From assembly GCF_014651875.1 (NCBI RefSeq), contig NZ_BMXS01000005.1:62001-126000 (forward strand): a DNA stretch of 64,000 nucleotides, in the 5' to 3' direction. Shown in pieces: positions 41,555-51,487 of this stretch. The DNA comes from Litchfieldella qijiaojingensis. GTDB taxonomy: Bacteria > Pseudomonadota > Gammaproteobacteria > Pseudomonadales > Halomonadaceae. A program made the translations under genes and the position numbers. How positions within the stretch are numbered: position 1 is the first letter of the stretch; each line of letters starts with the position of its first letter. A model generated the notes under the pieces. It was not told where the DNA came from, did not search any database, and was given only the letters and a program-made list of their open reading frames with translations.

Positions 41555-43579
41555 ATGACACAACCACAGCAGCCCGGCACTACCGATCCCGTTCTCGCCG
41601 CAGGCGACGAGCCCTTGAGCAACAACTCCGACAATCGCTATTTCGGCGATGTCCTGCAGGCCCGGTTGAGTCGGAGGGGATTCCTGCGTGGCAGCCTGGC
41701 CACGGCCGTGACCGCCGCCATGGCCACCAGCCTGCCGCTCGCTTCGGCCTTCGCCGGGCAATCTCAGCGTGGTACGGGCCCAACTCTCGGCTTCACGCCA
41801 ATCCCTACCAGCACCGCCGATACCGTCGTGGTGCCGCAAGGTTATCGCAGCCAGGTGCTGATTCCCTGGGGCACCCCGATCACCGGCAACTATCCCGACT
41901 TCGCTCCGGACAACAGTGGCGAGGCGCAGGCCCAACAGACCGGCAGCCATCATGACGGCATGCACTTCTTTGCCATCGACGGCAGCTCGCAGGACGGCCT
42001 GCTGGTGCTCAACCACGAATATGTCGAGCCGCGCTTCATGCATGCCGCGGCTTCTGGCCTGGCACTCGACAGCGAAGGCTTCCCGCAGAATGAGGACGGC
42101 AGCCGCGACCCCGACCAGGTGCTCAGGGAAATGAACGGGCATGGCGTGAGCATCGTACGCATTCGCCAGTCCGCGAATGGCCAATGGGACGTGGTGCGTG
42201 ACGGCCTCAACCGTCGCATCACGGCGCGCACCCCGATGAAATTGTCCGGCCCGGTCGCCGGCACCGAGCACGTGCGGACCCAATACAGCCCCGACGGCAC
42301 CATGACCCGCGGCACCCAGAACAACTGCTCCAGTGGCGTCACGCCCTGGAACACCTACATGGCCGCCGAAGAGAACTGGGCCGGCTACTTCGCCAAACAG
42401 GACACCGAGATCGACCGTCGTCAGTCGCGCTACGGTATCGAAACTCGCGATAGCGGGCGTTGGAACTGGCACCGGGCCAAGGGCGGCGATGACGAGTTCA
42501 TCCGCTTCGACGCCACATCGCACGGTGCCAGCGCCCGGGACGACTATCGCAACGAGCCCAACACCTTCGGTTACATGGTCGAAATCGACCCCTTCGATCC
42601 CGATTCCACGCCGGTCAAGCGCACTCACCTGGGACGCTTCGCTCATGAAGGGGTGATCTTCGCCCCGGCCGTCGAAGGCAAGCCGGTGGTCTGCTATTCC
42701 GGCGACGACTCGCGCTTCGAGTACATCTACAAGTTCGTTTCCGCCAGGCCCTATCACGCCGCTACCGCCGACGGCTCACTGCTCGACGAAGGCACGCTGT
42801 ACGTGGCGCGATTCAATGACGATGGCAGCGGTGAGTGGCTGGCACTAGCGCCGGGCGAGAATGGCCTGACCCCGGAGAACGGTTTCGCCGATCTCGCCGA
42901 TATCCTGGTCAACACCCGTAGCGCCGCCGACCATGTGGGCGCCACCAAGATGGATCGCCCCGAGTGGGGTGCGGTGGACCCAGCAACCGGCCATGTCTAC
43001 TTCACCCTGACCAACAACAGCAAGCGGGAAGAAGACCAACTCGACGCCGCCAACCCTCGCGCCGCGAATGGCTTCGGCCAGATCGTGCGCTGGCAGGAAG
43101 ACGGTGGCCAAGAGGCCGAACGTTTCCAATGGGAACTGTTCGTGCTGGCGGGCGACGGCAACGACAGCCGCGACCTGGCGGGCAATCCGCTCGATGAGGA
43201 CGCGCTGCTCGCCTGCCCCGATGGCTTGTGTATCGATGCCGATCGTCGGGTGTGGATCCAGACCGACATCAGCGACTCATCAGTGAACGACGGTATTTAC
43301 ACGCCGTTCGGCAACAACCAGATGCTCGCCGCCAACCCCGAGACCGGCGAGATCAAGCGCTTCCTGACCGGCCCCATCGGCCAGGAGATCACCGGCGTCG
43401 CCATCACGCCGGATCAACGCACCATGTTCATCAACGTCCAGCATCCCGGCGCCAACACCAGTGCCGAGGACTTCGCCCAGGGCCAATACCTCAGCCACTG
43501 GCCGGATGGCGGCGATGCCATCCCGCGTTCGGCGACGGTCGTCATCACCCGCGAGGATGGCGACAAGATCGGCGCCTGA
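41555..43579 (+). CDS. phoX: PhoX-family alkaline phosphatase
   Basis: A 674-residue exported enzyme (DUF839/PhoX). It has a long N-terminal region then a twin-arginine signal (LSRRGFLRGSLATAVTAAMATS, near residue 42). Conserved blocks include LNHEYVEPRFMH near 150, CSSGVTPWNTYMAAEENW near 255, and FTLTNNSKREEDQLDAANPRAANGFGQIVRW near 480. PhoX enzymes are calcium- and iron-dependent periplasmic monoesterases made during phosphate starvation, and the Pho box upstream agrees. The ATG at 41555 follows AGGCAGGACG; the earlier ATG overlaps that ribosome site. Confidence 0.9.
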   Translation: MTQPQQPGTTDPVLAAGDEPLSNNSDNRYFGDVLQARLSRRGFLRGSLATAVTAAMATSLPLASAFAGQSQRGTGPTLGFTPIPTSTADTVVVPQGYRSQVLIPWGTPITGNYPDFAPDNSGEAQAQQTGSHHDGMHFFAIDGSSQDGLLVLNHEYVEPRFMHAAASGLALDSEGFPQNEDGSRDPDQVLREMNGHGVSIVRIRQSANGQWDVVRDGLNRRITARTPMKLSGPVAGTEHVRTQYSPDGTMTRGTQNNCSSGVTPWNTYMAAEENWAGYFAKQDTEIDRRQSRYGIETRDSGRWNWHRAKGGDDEFIRFDATSHGASARDDYRNEPNTFGYMVEIDPFDPDSTPVKRTHLGRFAHEGVIFAPAVEGKPVVCYSGDDSRFEYIYKFVSARPYHAATADGSLLDEGTLYVARFNDDGSGEWLALAPGENGLTPENGFADLADILVNTRSAADHVGATKMDRPEWGAVDPATGHVYFTLTNNSKREEDQLDAANPRAANGFGQIVRWQEDGGQEAERFQWELFVLAGDGNDSRDLAGNPLDEDALLACPDGLCIDADRRVWIQTDISDSSVNDGIYTPFGNNQMLAANPETGEIKRFLTGPIGQEITGVAITPDQRTMFINVQHPGANTSAEDFAQGQYLSHWPDGGDAIPRSATVVITREDGDKIGA

Positions 43580-43598
43580 CCTTCCTTCCCCTTCGGCA

Positions 43599-43625
43599 AA
43601 CGCCGCTGCCCATGGCAGCGGCGTT
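43599..43625 (+). terminator. Terminator hairpin of phoX
   Basis: Perfect 12-base arms AACGCCGCTGCC and GGCAGCGGCGTT around a CAT loop, 19 bases after the stop, followed by GGTGTTTGGTT. Confidence 0.78.
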
Positions 43626-43846
43626 GGTGTTTGGTTCTGCGTAAAAATGACCTGGTGGGTTATCAACCAGACACAGCATCATGAAAAATGTTTCCAGCAT
43701 TGTTGTCATTGTGAGGACACACCATGTATACAATTAGGTGTGCCACATCAGTCTAGAGATGCCGGGATAAATGAAAACCGATATGACCCCATAATCTCTA
43801 TAATGAATAGCGTATAGACCCCCTTGCCAACGATATGGACGAGCCC

Positions 43847-44770
43847 ATGATTCAGCGACGCAAGGATCCCCTCGACACCTACCTGCTGCGGGTACTGTGC
43901 CTGCTGCTGGACGAGCGCAGTGTGTCGCGCACCGCGATACGCATGCATCAATCGCAGCCAGCGGTCAGCGCGGCCCTGAAAAAGTTGCGCGACACCTTCG
44001 GCGATGCGCTGCTGGTGAGGGAAAAGAGCGGCATGGTACCCACCGAACGTGCCTTGCAACTGCTGCCGCACGCACGGCGGGCCTTGGCGGAAATCGACAA
44101 GCTCATCAACGAACCGGTGGAGTTCGATCCCTTCGCCAGCCAGCAGGCGTTCCGGCTCGGCGCACCTGACTACCTGGCCCCGGTGTTCATGGCACGGGTA
44201 GTCGAGCGTTTCCGCCAGGAAGCGCCCCTGGCGCGGCTGACGATTCACTCCCTGGGGCCAGACTACGATTTCGAGACCGCCCTGGCCGAGGGCGAACTGG
44301 ACGTGGTGATCGGCAACTGGCCAGAGCCACCGGAGCGCATGCACCTGTCGATGCTGCTGGAAGACGATATCGTGTGCCTGGTTTCCTCGCGCCATCCCCT
44401 GGCGCGCAAGGGGCTGACGTACGACGACTACCTCGCCGCGCGTCATGTGGTGCCGATGCCCTACTCACGCAGCCAACGCGGTGTGATCGACAGTTGTCTG
44501 GCCAGCCTGCGCGTCGAGCGACGCGAAACCGTCGAGGTGCAGTCCTTCAACCTGGCGCCCTACCTGCTACAGGACAGCGACCTGGTCTTCACCACCAGCC
44601 GCCACTTCGCGCGCTTCTACGCCAACCTGCTGCCCCTGACCATCCTCCCCTCGCCCATCGACTTCCCGCCGATGCGCTTCTACCAGCTATGGCACGACCG
44701 CACCCATCACTCGCCGGCCCATCGCTGGCTGCATCGCTTGCTGGGAGAATTCGGTCATCAGGTACAGTAG
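43847..44770 (+). CDS. LysR-family regulator (NodD-like subgroup)
   Basis: About 307 residues: HTH LDERSVSRTAIRMHQSQPAVSAALKKLRDTFGDALLVR near residue 20, then an effector domain with the FRLGAPDYLAPVFM start typical of the NodD/LinR-like group. ATG choices are 43835 and 43847; the second has GGA at a suitable distance. The upstream 220 bases are AT-rich and hold no other gene. No obvious target is adjacent: phoX upstream is Pho-controlled and the T6SS genes converge from the other side. Confidence 0.83.
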   Translation: MIQRRKDPLDTYLLRVLCLLLDERSVSRTAIRMHQSQPAVSAALKKLRDTFGDALLVREKSGMVPTERALQLLPHARRALAEIDKLINEPVEFDPFASQQAFRLGAPDYLAPVFMARVVERFRQEAPLARLTIHSLGPDYDFETALAEGELDVVIGNWPEPPERMHLSMLLEDDIVCLVSSRHPLARKGLTYDDYLAARHVVPMPYSRSQRGVIDSCLASLRVERRETVEVQSFNLAPYLLQDSDLVFTTSRHFARFYANLLPLTILPSPIDFPPMRFYQLWHDRTHHSPAHRWLHRLLGEFGHQVQ

Positions 44771-44822
44771 TTTCCGATGATATTACCTCGGATTTAGCAG
44801 GCGCCAGGCGATGATCTCGCGC

Positions 44823-45959
44823 CTACGCCACCACCCCCTTCCCCCGGTAGACCTCGGCGAAGATCTCCGCGACCGGCCGCCGCGGGTCGAGTCGGCGCAG
44901 CCGTCGCGCTTCGGCGGCGAGCCTGACCAGTTCCTCGCTGGGCTGGGCCCATTGCTCTTTAGGCAGCGGCTTCGACCATTCGACCATTTCCGGCGGCAGC
45001 GCCTTGGGGCCCCGACGCCTGAGCAACCAGGCTTCCCCTTCGGCCAGATAGCCCGGCAGCGGGCCCAGTTCGACCAGGTACCACAGGTACCAGAAGACCA
45101 CATAGATCCAGCCCACCTCGCCGTTACGGCGACGTTCGTGCAGCTTGCGGCGGGCATTACGCACGGTATGGACGCCTTCCCAGGGCGGGTCGTCGGGGCG
45201 GCGGATGCCCAGCGGGTCCTGGATCTCGGCGAGCGAGTCCACCTCGTAGTCCATGTAGGCGCGCAGCGCCTCCCAGTTGCTGATCGCCATCGGCAGCGCC
45301 GCCGTCATCACCTCGAGGCTGAGCCATCGCTCCCTCTCGGCATCAAAATGGCCGAAGCCCATGCCGTAGTGGCGATGCACCCCGTACTGGCTCGCCCCTT
45401 GGGCCTCCACCACCCAGGCGGTGATCGCCTCCCAGGGCACGAAGACCGGTGCTTCGGCATCCCGCCCATCGGGCGATTGCGGCACGAAACACACCTCGCG
45501 GCGCTGACGGTTGAGACGCACCGGGATCAAGCGCCGGCGTTTCATATGCGCGAGCGGCCAATAACCCACCAACAGAATGAAAACACACCCAACTACGAAC
45601 AAGGAAAACTCGAGGTCATCATAAAAGTGATAGATGAATTCACTCCAGAAGGGATAGTCCTCATTGGAAGTCATGGCTGCCATTCCTAAAGGAAGACCAA
45701 ATACAATGAGAATAAAGCTACTAATGTATCCCCCAAGTAATACCTGCCACCCGGAAACTCTGGGCCAGCCCACCCCATAATCCAGCCACACCTCGTTGAG
45801 CTCGCCGATGCCCTGGCTGAAGTCGACCCGCGAGCCCCCGGCGGGCAGCGGCAGCGGTGCCAGGAACAGCGTGCGGCCGCCGAAAAACCCTTCCGTGTCG
45901 CCGGCGCGATGCGGCTGGCCACTTGGCTTGGGCAGCTCAGTGGCGGTTTTCTTCGCCAT
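44823..45959 (-). CDS. Putative T6SS effector-associated membrane protein (DUF6708-like), possible immunity protein
   Basis: A 378-residue protein with two membrane helices (about residues 70-92 and 110-135) and a cytosolic C-terminal part rich in Trp and charged residues. It resembles DUF6708 proteins found beside type VI secretion genes; this assignment is from memory of the family and is moderate. The gene starts 15 bases after the stop of a VasX-like effector gene and has a strong ribosome site (GAGGGAGAGTGGC), so an immunity or accessory role is plausible. The segment for the two helices is strikingly AT-rich (47 of 120 bases G or C at 45601-45720) compared with its flanks. Confidence 0.6.
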   Translation of the reverse strand: MAKKTATELPKPSGQPHRAGDTEGFFGGRTLFLAPLPLPAGGSRVDFSQGIGELNEVWLDYGVGWPRVSGWQVLLGGYISSFILIVFGLPLGMAAMTSNEDYPFWSEFIYHFYDDLEFSLFVVGCVFILLVGYWPLAHMKRRRLIPVRLNRQRREVCFVPQSPDGRDAEAPVFVPWEAITAWVVEAQGASQYGVHRHYGMGFGHFDAERERWLSLEVMTAALPMAISNWEALRAYMDYEVDSLAEIQDPLGIRRPDDPPWEGVHTVRNARRKLHERRRNGEVGWIYVVFWYLWYLVELGPLPGYLAEGEAWLLRRRGPKALPPEMVEWSKPLPKEQWAQPSEELVRLAAEARRLRRLDPRRPVAEIFAEVYRGKGVVA

Positions 45960-45973
45960 GCCACTCTCCCTCG

Positions 45974-48900
45974 TTATGGATTCATCAGCGTGAGACGCAG
46001 GTCGACGAGGTGCCAGTCGTCCTCACGCACCTGCGGTGGCCGCAGCTCGTCGCTGGCCGGGTAGTGGCTGCCGGGCCCCGACCCCAGGCGTGGGTTGATA
46101 TAGATATAGCGCTCGTCGGGCTGATAGCGTCCCTCTGCGTCGAGCCATTCGAGTCGCACGCCCACCATATAGTGCTCCGGCGTGAAACGGCGCTCGGGTG
46201 CCGTCACGCGGATGACCACCCCCGGCGCGCCGACCTGTTCCAGCACCTCCAGGGTCTCGACCACGCTTTCGGTGACGGACAGCCACTGCTCGCCGGGAGA
46301 CCGAGGGCCGGGCCCAATCGGTCGCAGGCCCGAGGACGGGCGGATCTGCCAAACCTGCAGCGCCACCCGTACCGCCGCCCGCCCATCCAGCGGTGCCACC
46401 AGCGCCGCCTTGTCAACGCTGGGCAGGATGATGGCGAGCATATGCGGCGAGAACCGTCGCTTGGCCAGGGTCACATAGGCCGGCTGAATCACGCTGCGCA
46501 GCCGTTCCATATAGGTGTCGAGCGAGATGTCCTGGTACTGCTCGCCCCAAGGTGCTCCGCAGCCAGCGGTCGTGCTCGCTGAGGTTGTAGCGGTGGTGGA
46601 GCCAGGTACCGGCCAATTGCAGGACGCTGAACGCCAATCCCAGGGTATTGAAACGGGCAAAGAGCTGGCTAAGGTACTTACCTGCCATCGTCCAGGTAAC
46701 ACCCCGAAACGCCACATCGATAAGGGTTTTTCCTGTGGTTACTAGCGCGTAACCGGAGACCCCTGCCATCCCGGCGCTACCGCCCATGGCCATCAACGCA
46801 CCGGCCTCGGCACCGGACCGGCCATAACGCACGGCGGTCTGCCACTTGGCGAAATCGTTACTCAGGCTGGAAAGGGCTGCAAAAAATCCAGCCGTATACC
46901 CCACAATCCCCAGTCCAAGATGCATCCTGCCCAACTGGGCCTGGACCCGGTCGACGCCGCTGTGTTGCAGCAATTTGTCCAACTGTGCGGCCCGCGCCGT
47001 CAGCGCGGCATGGCCGATGCCTTGCGCGCCGAGAAAGCCGGCCGCCGCGGTGGCGGCCAAGGCCTCACGGGTCTTACGCTTTTGGAGTTCGTAAGTGTCG
47101 TCGCCGTGACGCTTCGCCGGCAGCTCGTCCAACGCCTGGTTGACGCCCCACAGGTTGATCGCCTGGCCGAGGAAGATCATCAACGACAGCGCGTTGCCGA
47201 TATGGCTTGCGGATGGTGTCGCTTGAAGGCCGCGGCGCAGGTCGCGGATGAAGCCGCCCGCCTGCAACAACGAACTCCCTTGGGTGTTGCCGGCGATAGC
47301 CACGGTGACCCCGGCCCGCACCGCTGCCGCCGTGACGCCGGCACGTGGGGCGGTGTTGTCCAGGCGCTCGTCGGGCAGGGCTTCCACCGGGCTCAGGGCC
47401 GCCGCCAAGCGTGGCTCCAAAGGCGCCAGGCGCTCCCGATAGTGGATCTCGTTCTGGTTCAGCCGCGCATACTGCTCCGAGCCGCGATCAAAGCGGTAGC
47501 GGGCGCGCTGATGGTTCACCGAGTACAGGGTCCTACGCAGGGTGAACACGTCATCCACCAGGTCGCGGAAGACCTTGAACGCCTCGCCGTCGCTGACCAC
47601 GAAACTCAAGCCGCCTTGCCTGGCCGCGTCCATCAGGCGCCATCCCAGCGCCCTGGGCAGGTCCTCGAACAAGTCTTCAATGAGCGGAAGCCGATTGCCT
47701 TCCAGCACCGCGCCGAGAGGGGCCATGGCCTGTTCGATGCCCTTGGCCAGGGCCGGCGACAGGTTGGCGCGTGCCATCTCGTTGGCGGCCTGAATGGGCT
47801 CGGGCATTTGGGTTAGGTCCGGCAGCAGGCCGTCTTCCAGTACCTGCAACCGTTCCGCCCAGTCACCCATGTTCTCGACGATGCCGGGGAGTTGACCGGC
47901 CAGGGCGTAGCTGTTCGAGACCAGGCCGAGCAGTTGGTTGCTCAGGGCGACCTGCTCCTCGAGTGTCAGGGTGTGGAACAGCGGGCGGTCGTAGACCGGG
48001 TGCTCTTCCAGCCAGGCATGCAGCGTTTCGATCGTGTCGTCGTTGCGGCAGATATCCCGGGTGCAGGCGTATTCGGCGAGCAAGCAGGCTTCCACCTGGC
48101 CGTCGTCGTGTGGGTCGAAGTACCAGGCGGCGGTGTGGAAGCGGTTGGCCGCCAGCATTGCGGCACGGTCGGCACTGATGCGGTCGAGTAGTTCGCTCCA
48201 GCGCGCCATCCGGGGCCGCTGGCTATCGAGAAAGGCTTCCATCGCCGGGCGGTCGATCAGATCCGCCACGCCACGCTGGCCCAGTTCCCGACCGTTCAGG
48301 GCATGGAAGGTTTCCAGGTTGAGCCGGTTGATCAAGTCGCGATGCCTGGCGTAGGTGGCCTCGCCTAACGCCTCGCGCATGGCCAGATAGCTCTGCACGT
48401 AGGGGTTGTCGGCGAAGCGTTCGTCATGCAAGTACGCTTCGTCCCCCATGGGAATGGCGCCGCGGTGGTCACGACGCACCGCCAGGTGTTCGTAGATGGT
48501 TTGTCGTTGCGCGTCGTTGGTGTCCTCCAGCAAGGCGATGACACGCTCGTCGCCGGCCTTGGCGCGTTGCTGCAGGCGCGTCTCGCCGATGGTGATCAAC
48601 GAGTCGATATAGCTGCCCAGCACATAGTCGCGCTGGGTGCGGCCGTCGTTCTCCCGGGTCCAGTCCTCGATCCAGCCCACCACGTCGTCCTGGAACTCGG
48701 CCAGGTCGCGCATCACGCCGAGGTCGTCGCGCACCAGCAGGCACAGGCACTCGTCGGGTTCCTCGATGGCGTGGGCGCGGTGCAGCTTGCCGATGCGGGT
48801 CTTGTGGTAGTAGGGGGCGTGCTCCCAGTGGTAGGCCTCGCCTTCCTGGGGGTGGCCGTGCTCGGGGGCTCGGGGGCGTGGTCCTCGGCGAATTCGGCGA

Positions 48901-49418
48901 CCCACTGCGTGGCCTTATCGAGCGGGATCAGGTGTTCGCCACCGGTAATCGGCCCGGCACCGGCGAGGTCGACCGCCTGCAGGAAGGCGTCGCGGTCGGC
49001 GGCGCTGTCTGTGACCTGGGCCTTCTTGGCGTCGCTCCAGGGCACTTCGGAGAACCCCACGTAGAGGGTGCGGTCGTTGGGGTAGTCGAGCTTGCCGCTG
49101 ACCGTGGCGCCCTGGTCGCTGAAGCGGTATTCGTCGAGCGTGTTGGTGTGGCCGTCGAGCACGTAGAGGTAGCCGTCGCGCATCAGGCGCAGGCCCAGCG
49201 GCCGGGAGGGGCGTGTAGGGCGTGGGGCAGCCGGGCTCGAGCGTCTCGACCAGGCCGTAGCGCAGCGGGATCAGTTGTACACGGCCGTTCATCAGCGGGC
49301 AGATGGCGCCCGCGTCGGCGGGGCGGTTGGAGGCCTCGTAGGCCGCCAATATGCCATCGTGGCGGTCGTCGGCGGGACGTGTGAAAGTAGGAGATGAGCA
49401 TCCTTGTCGATCGCTCAT
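45974..49418 (-). pseudogene. VasX-like type VI secretion pore-forming effector, interrupted by three frameshifts
   Basis: Reading through four successive frame segments gives a protein of about 1,150 residues, close to Vibrio VasX. The N-terminal region has the VasX-type pattern (ICPLMNGRVQLIPLRYGLVE, then LRLMRDGYLYVLDGHTNTLD); the C-terminal third has several hydrophobic segments as in a pore-forming toxin. Breaks: near 49207 and near 48870 one C is missing from a C-run (minus strand), and near 46552 one base is extra; joining the frames there restores continuous family-like sequence. Either the gene is decaying or the assembly has indel errors. GGGAGGCATC precedes the ATG at 49418. Confidence 0.75.
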
Positions 49419-49612
49419 GATGCCTCCCTGCATCAGCTATATCAGTTATTAGTGAGATAGGAATTACAGGGAAGCTTAACGAGAACAGTCGACAATGCAA
49501 TAGGCTAAGGAAACGCTGATTTATTGCTGCGCTCCCTAACGAAGATTGTCAGATATGCCTGATAAATTCGATAGCCACCCTGATTATGAATCGCAGTGGC
49601 ACACAGCACACA

Positions 49613-49631
49613 TGCGGCGCCAAGCGCCGCA
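49613..49631 (-). terminator. GC-rich hairpin downstream of purK
   Basis: TGCGGCGC, CAA, GCGCCGCA: perfect 8-base arms, 68 bases beyond the purK stop on the minus strand. No T-run follows, so the terminator call is tentative. The rest of the 280-base gap between the effector and purK shows no gene. Confidence 0.45.
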
Positions 49632-49698
49632 AGTCATAGGAGTTGATAAGCCAGTGCAAGGAAAGGGTGTTCGCTCAGCCTCCTAGAGCGATTTTTCA

Positions 49699-50811
49699 CT
49701 ACTCGAAGCTGAAGTGCGGCTCCGGGGCATCGGGCAGCAGGCGCGCGCAGGCGCGTACCTTCTCCAGCAGCTCGGCATGGGTAGGCGCCACCAAGTTGAC
49801 GTGCCCCAGCTTGCGGCCGGGACGCTCGCTCTTGTCGTAGCGGTGCAGATGAGCATCCTCGAGGGCGAGGATCTCGGCGGGATCGCCTTCGCGGCCGATC
49901 ACGTTGACCATGCAGGTCGGCATCCGAGCATGAGTGTCACCTAGCGGCAAGCCCTGGATGGCGCGCAGGTGGTTCTCGAACTGACTGGTCACGGCGCCAT
50001 CCATGCTCCAGTGGCCGGAGTTGTGCACCCGGGGCGCCATCTCGTTGGCCAGCAGCTTGCCGTCACGGGTCTGGAACAGCTCCAGGGTCAGCACGCCGAC
50101 ATAGTCGAGTTCGTCGAGCAGCGCACGGATGTAGTCATCGGCGAGCAACTGCACGCTGTCGTCGAGATCCGGCATCGGCGCCAGCGAATAACGCAGGATG
50201 CCATCGACATGCACGTTCTCGGCCATGGGATAGAACACCACTTGGCCATTGCGCCCACGTACGGCAATGATCGATACCTCGCGCACGAAATCCACGAAGG
50301 CTTCGACGACCAGGCGTGGATGGCCGATATGGCGCCAAGCGTCATGTGCCTCGGACGGATCGCGTAGCACCGCCTGGCCCTTGCCGTCGTAGCCTTCGGT
50401 CACCGACTTGGCGACCACCGGGCAGCCCAGTTCGCGTGCCGCGGCCTCGAGTTCGTCGGCATGCTCCACCAGGCGATAGGCAGGGGTGGGAATGCCCAAA
50501 CGATCGAACAAGGCCTTTTCCTCGGCACGGTTCTGGCAGATACGAATCGCTTCGCTCGAGGGGTAAACCGGCTTGTGCTCTTCGATGTCCTGCACCAAGG
50601 CCACCGGCAGGTGTTCGAATTCGTAGGTCACCAGATCGACCTTTGACAGGAACTCCTCCAGGTGACGCTGATCGGTATCGATCATCACCTCGCCGATCCC
50701 GGCGCTCGGGTGGCCGGTGGTATCCAGGAAGGTAAAGCGGTTGGCTAGCGGGTAGCCCGCCAGGGCCAGCATGCGGCCCAACTGACCGGCACCCAGTACA
50801 CCGATATTCAT
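49699..50811 (-). CDS. purK: 5-(carboxyamino)imidazole ribonucleotide synthase
   Basis: A 370-residue ATP-grasp enzyme of purine synthesis that makes N5-CAIR from AIR, bicarbonate and ATP. N-terminal MNIGVLGAGQLGRMLALAGYP, the ATP-grasp segment VAKSVTEGYDGKGQ near residue 150, FVREVSIIAVRG near 190, and the metal/substrate EMAPRVHNSGHWS near 265 are all present. The ATG at 50811 follows GAGGAGACCGCT; the longer frame upstream is purE read in another frame. It is 10 bases downstream of purE. Confidence 0.95.
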   Translation of the reverse strand: MNIGVLGAGQLGRMLALAGYPLANRFTFLDTTGHPSAGIGEVMIDTDQRHLEEFLSKVDLVTYEFEHLPVALVQDIEEHKPVYPSSEAIRICQNRAEEKALFDRLGIPTPAYRLVEHADELEAAARELGCPVVAKSVTEGYDGKGQAVLRDPSEAHDAWRHIGHPRLVVEAFVDFVREVSIIAVRGRNGQVVFYPMAENVHVDGILRYSLAPMPDLDDSVQLLADDYIRALLDELDYVGVLTLELFQTRDGKLLANEMAPRVHNSGHWSMDGAVTSQFENHLRAIQGLPLGDTHARMPTCMVNVIGREGDPAEILALEDAHLHRYDKSERPGRKLGHVNLVAPTHAELLEKVRACARLLPDAPEPHFSFE

Positions 50812-50821
50812 AGCGGTCTCC

Positions 50822-51328
50822 TCACTCGGCACGCGGGTCGGGGTTGTCGAGCACCTTTTGGGTCTGCTCTGCGCGGAAGGCCTCGACGGCAGCGCGCACG
50901 TTATCGTCCTGCAGCGCGATGATCTGTGCCGCCAGCAGCCCGGCATTGGTCGCCCCGGCCTTGCCGATCGCCAGCGTACCGACGGCGATGCCACCCGGCA
51001 TCTGGGCAATCGATAGCAACGAATCCAGCCCTTTGAGCGCCTTGGACTCCACCGGCACCCCCAGCACCGGCAATGGCGTCTGGGAGGCAACCATGCCCGG
51101 CAGGTGTGCCGCGCCGCCAGCCCCGGCAATGATCACCTGCAGTCCCCGCCCGGCAGCTCCCTTGGCATAATCGAACAACAGGTCCGGCGTACGGTGGGCC
51201 GAGACGACGCGAGTCTCATAGGCCACGCCTAGATGCTCGAGCATGTCGACCGCATGCTCCATGACCGGCCAATCCGACTTGGATCCCATGATCACGCCCA
51301 CTCGCGGCGCCTGCTTCGACGACGGCAT
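50822..51328 (-). CDS. purE: N5-carboxyaminoimidazole ribonucleotide mutase
   Basis: A 168-residue class I PurE. The substrate loop [14 protein letters not shown] is at residues 10-23, the catalytic His region SAHRTPD near 50 and [12 protein letters not shown] near 77. It converts N5-CAIR to CAIR and is cotranscribed with purK. GGGGGAACACAGGC before the ATG at 51328 sets the start over an upstream alternative. Confidence 0.95.
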   Translation of the reverse strand: MPSSKQAPRVGVIMGSKSDWPVMEHAVDMLEHLGVAYETRVVSAHRTPDLLFDYAKGAAGRGLQVIIAGAGGAAHLPGMVASQTPLPVLGVPVESKALKGLDSLLSIAQMPGGIAVGTLAIGKAGATNAGLLAAQIIALQDDNVRAAVEAFRAEQTQKVLDNPDPRAE

Positions 51329-51487
51329 GCCTGTGTTCCCCCATTGTAATGATGACGATCTCTCCGCCCCAAACACAGCGGTATCGTCTGAAAACCGCGC
51401 AGCATACCGCCATACGCGGTTTGGGGAAAGGGTCGACGGAACCCCAGCGGACATCCATCGCCGGGGAGACCGGACGTTTTGCCAATA

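Noticed and set aside
49505-49535. Sequence GGAAACGCTGATTTATT that looks like an insertion sequence end
   Set aside because: No matching second end, target duplication or transposase sequence was found in the neighbourhood; a lone likeness is not enough.
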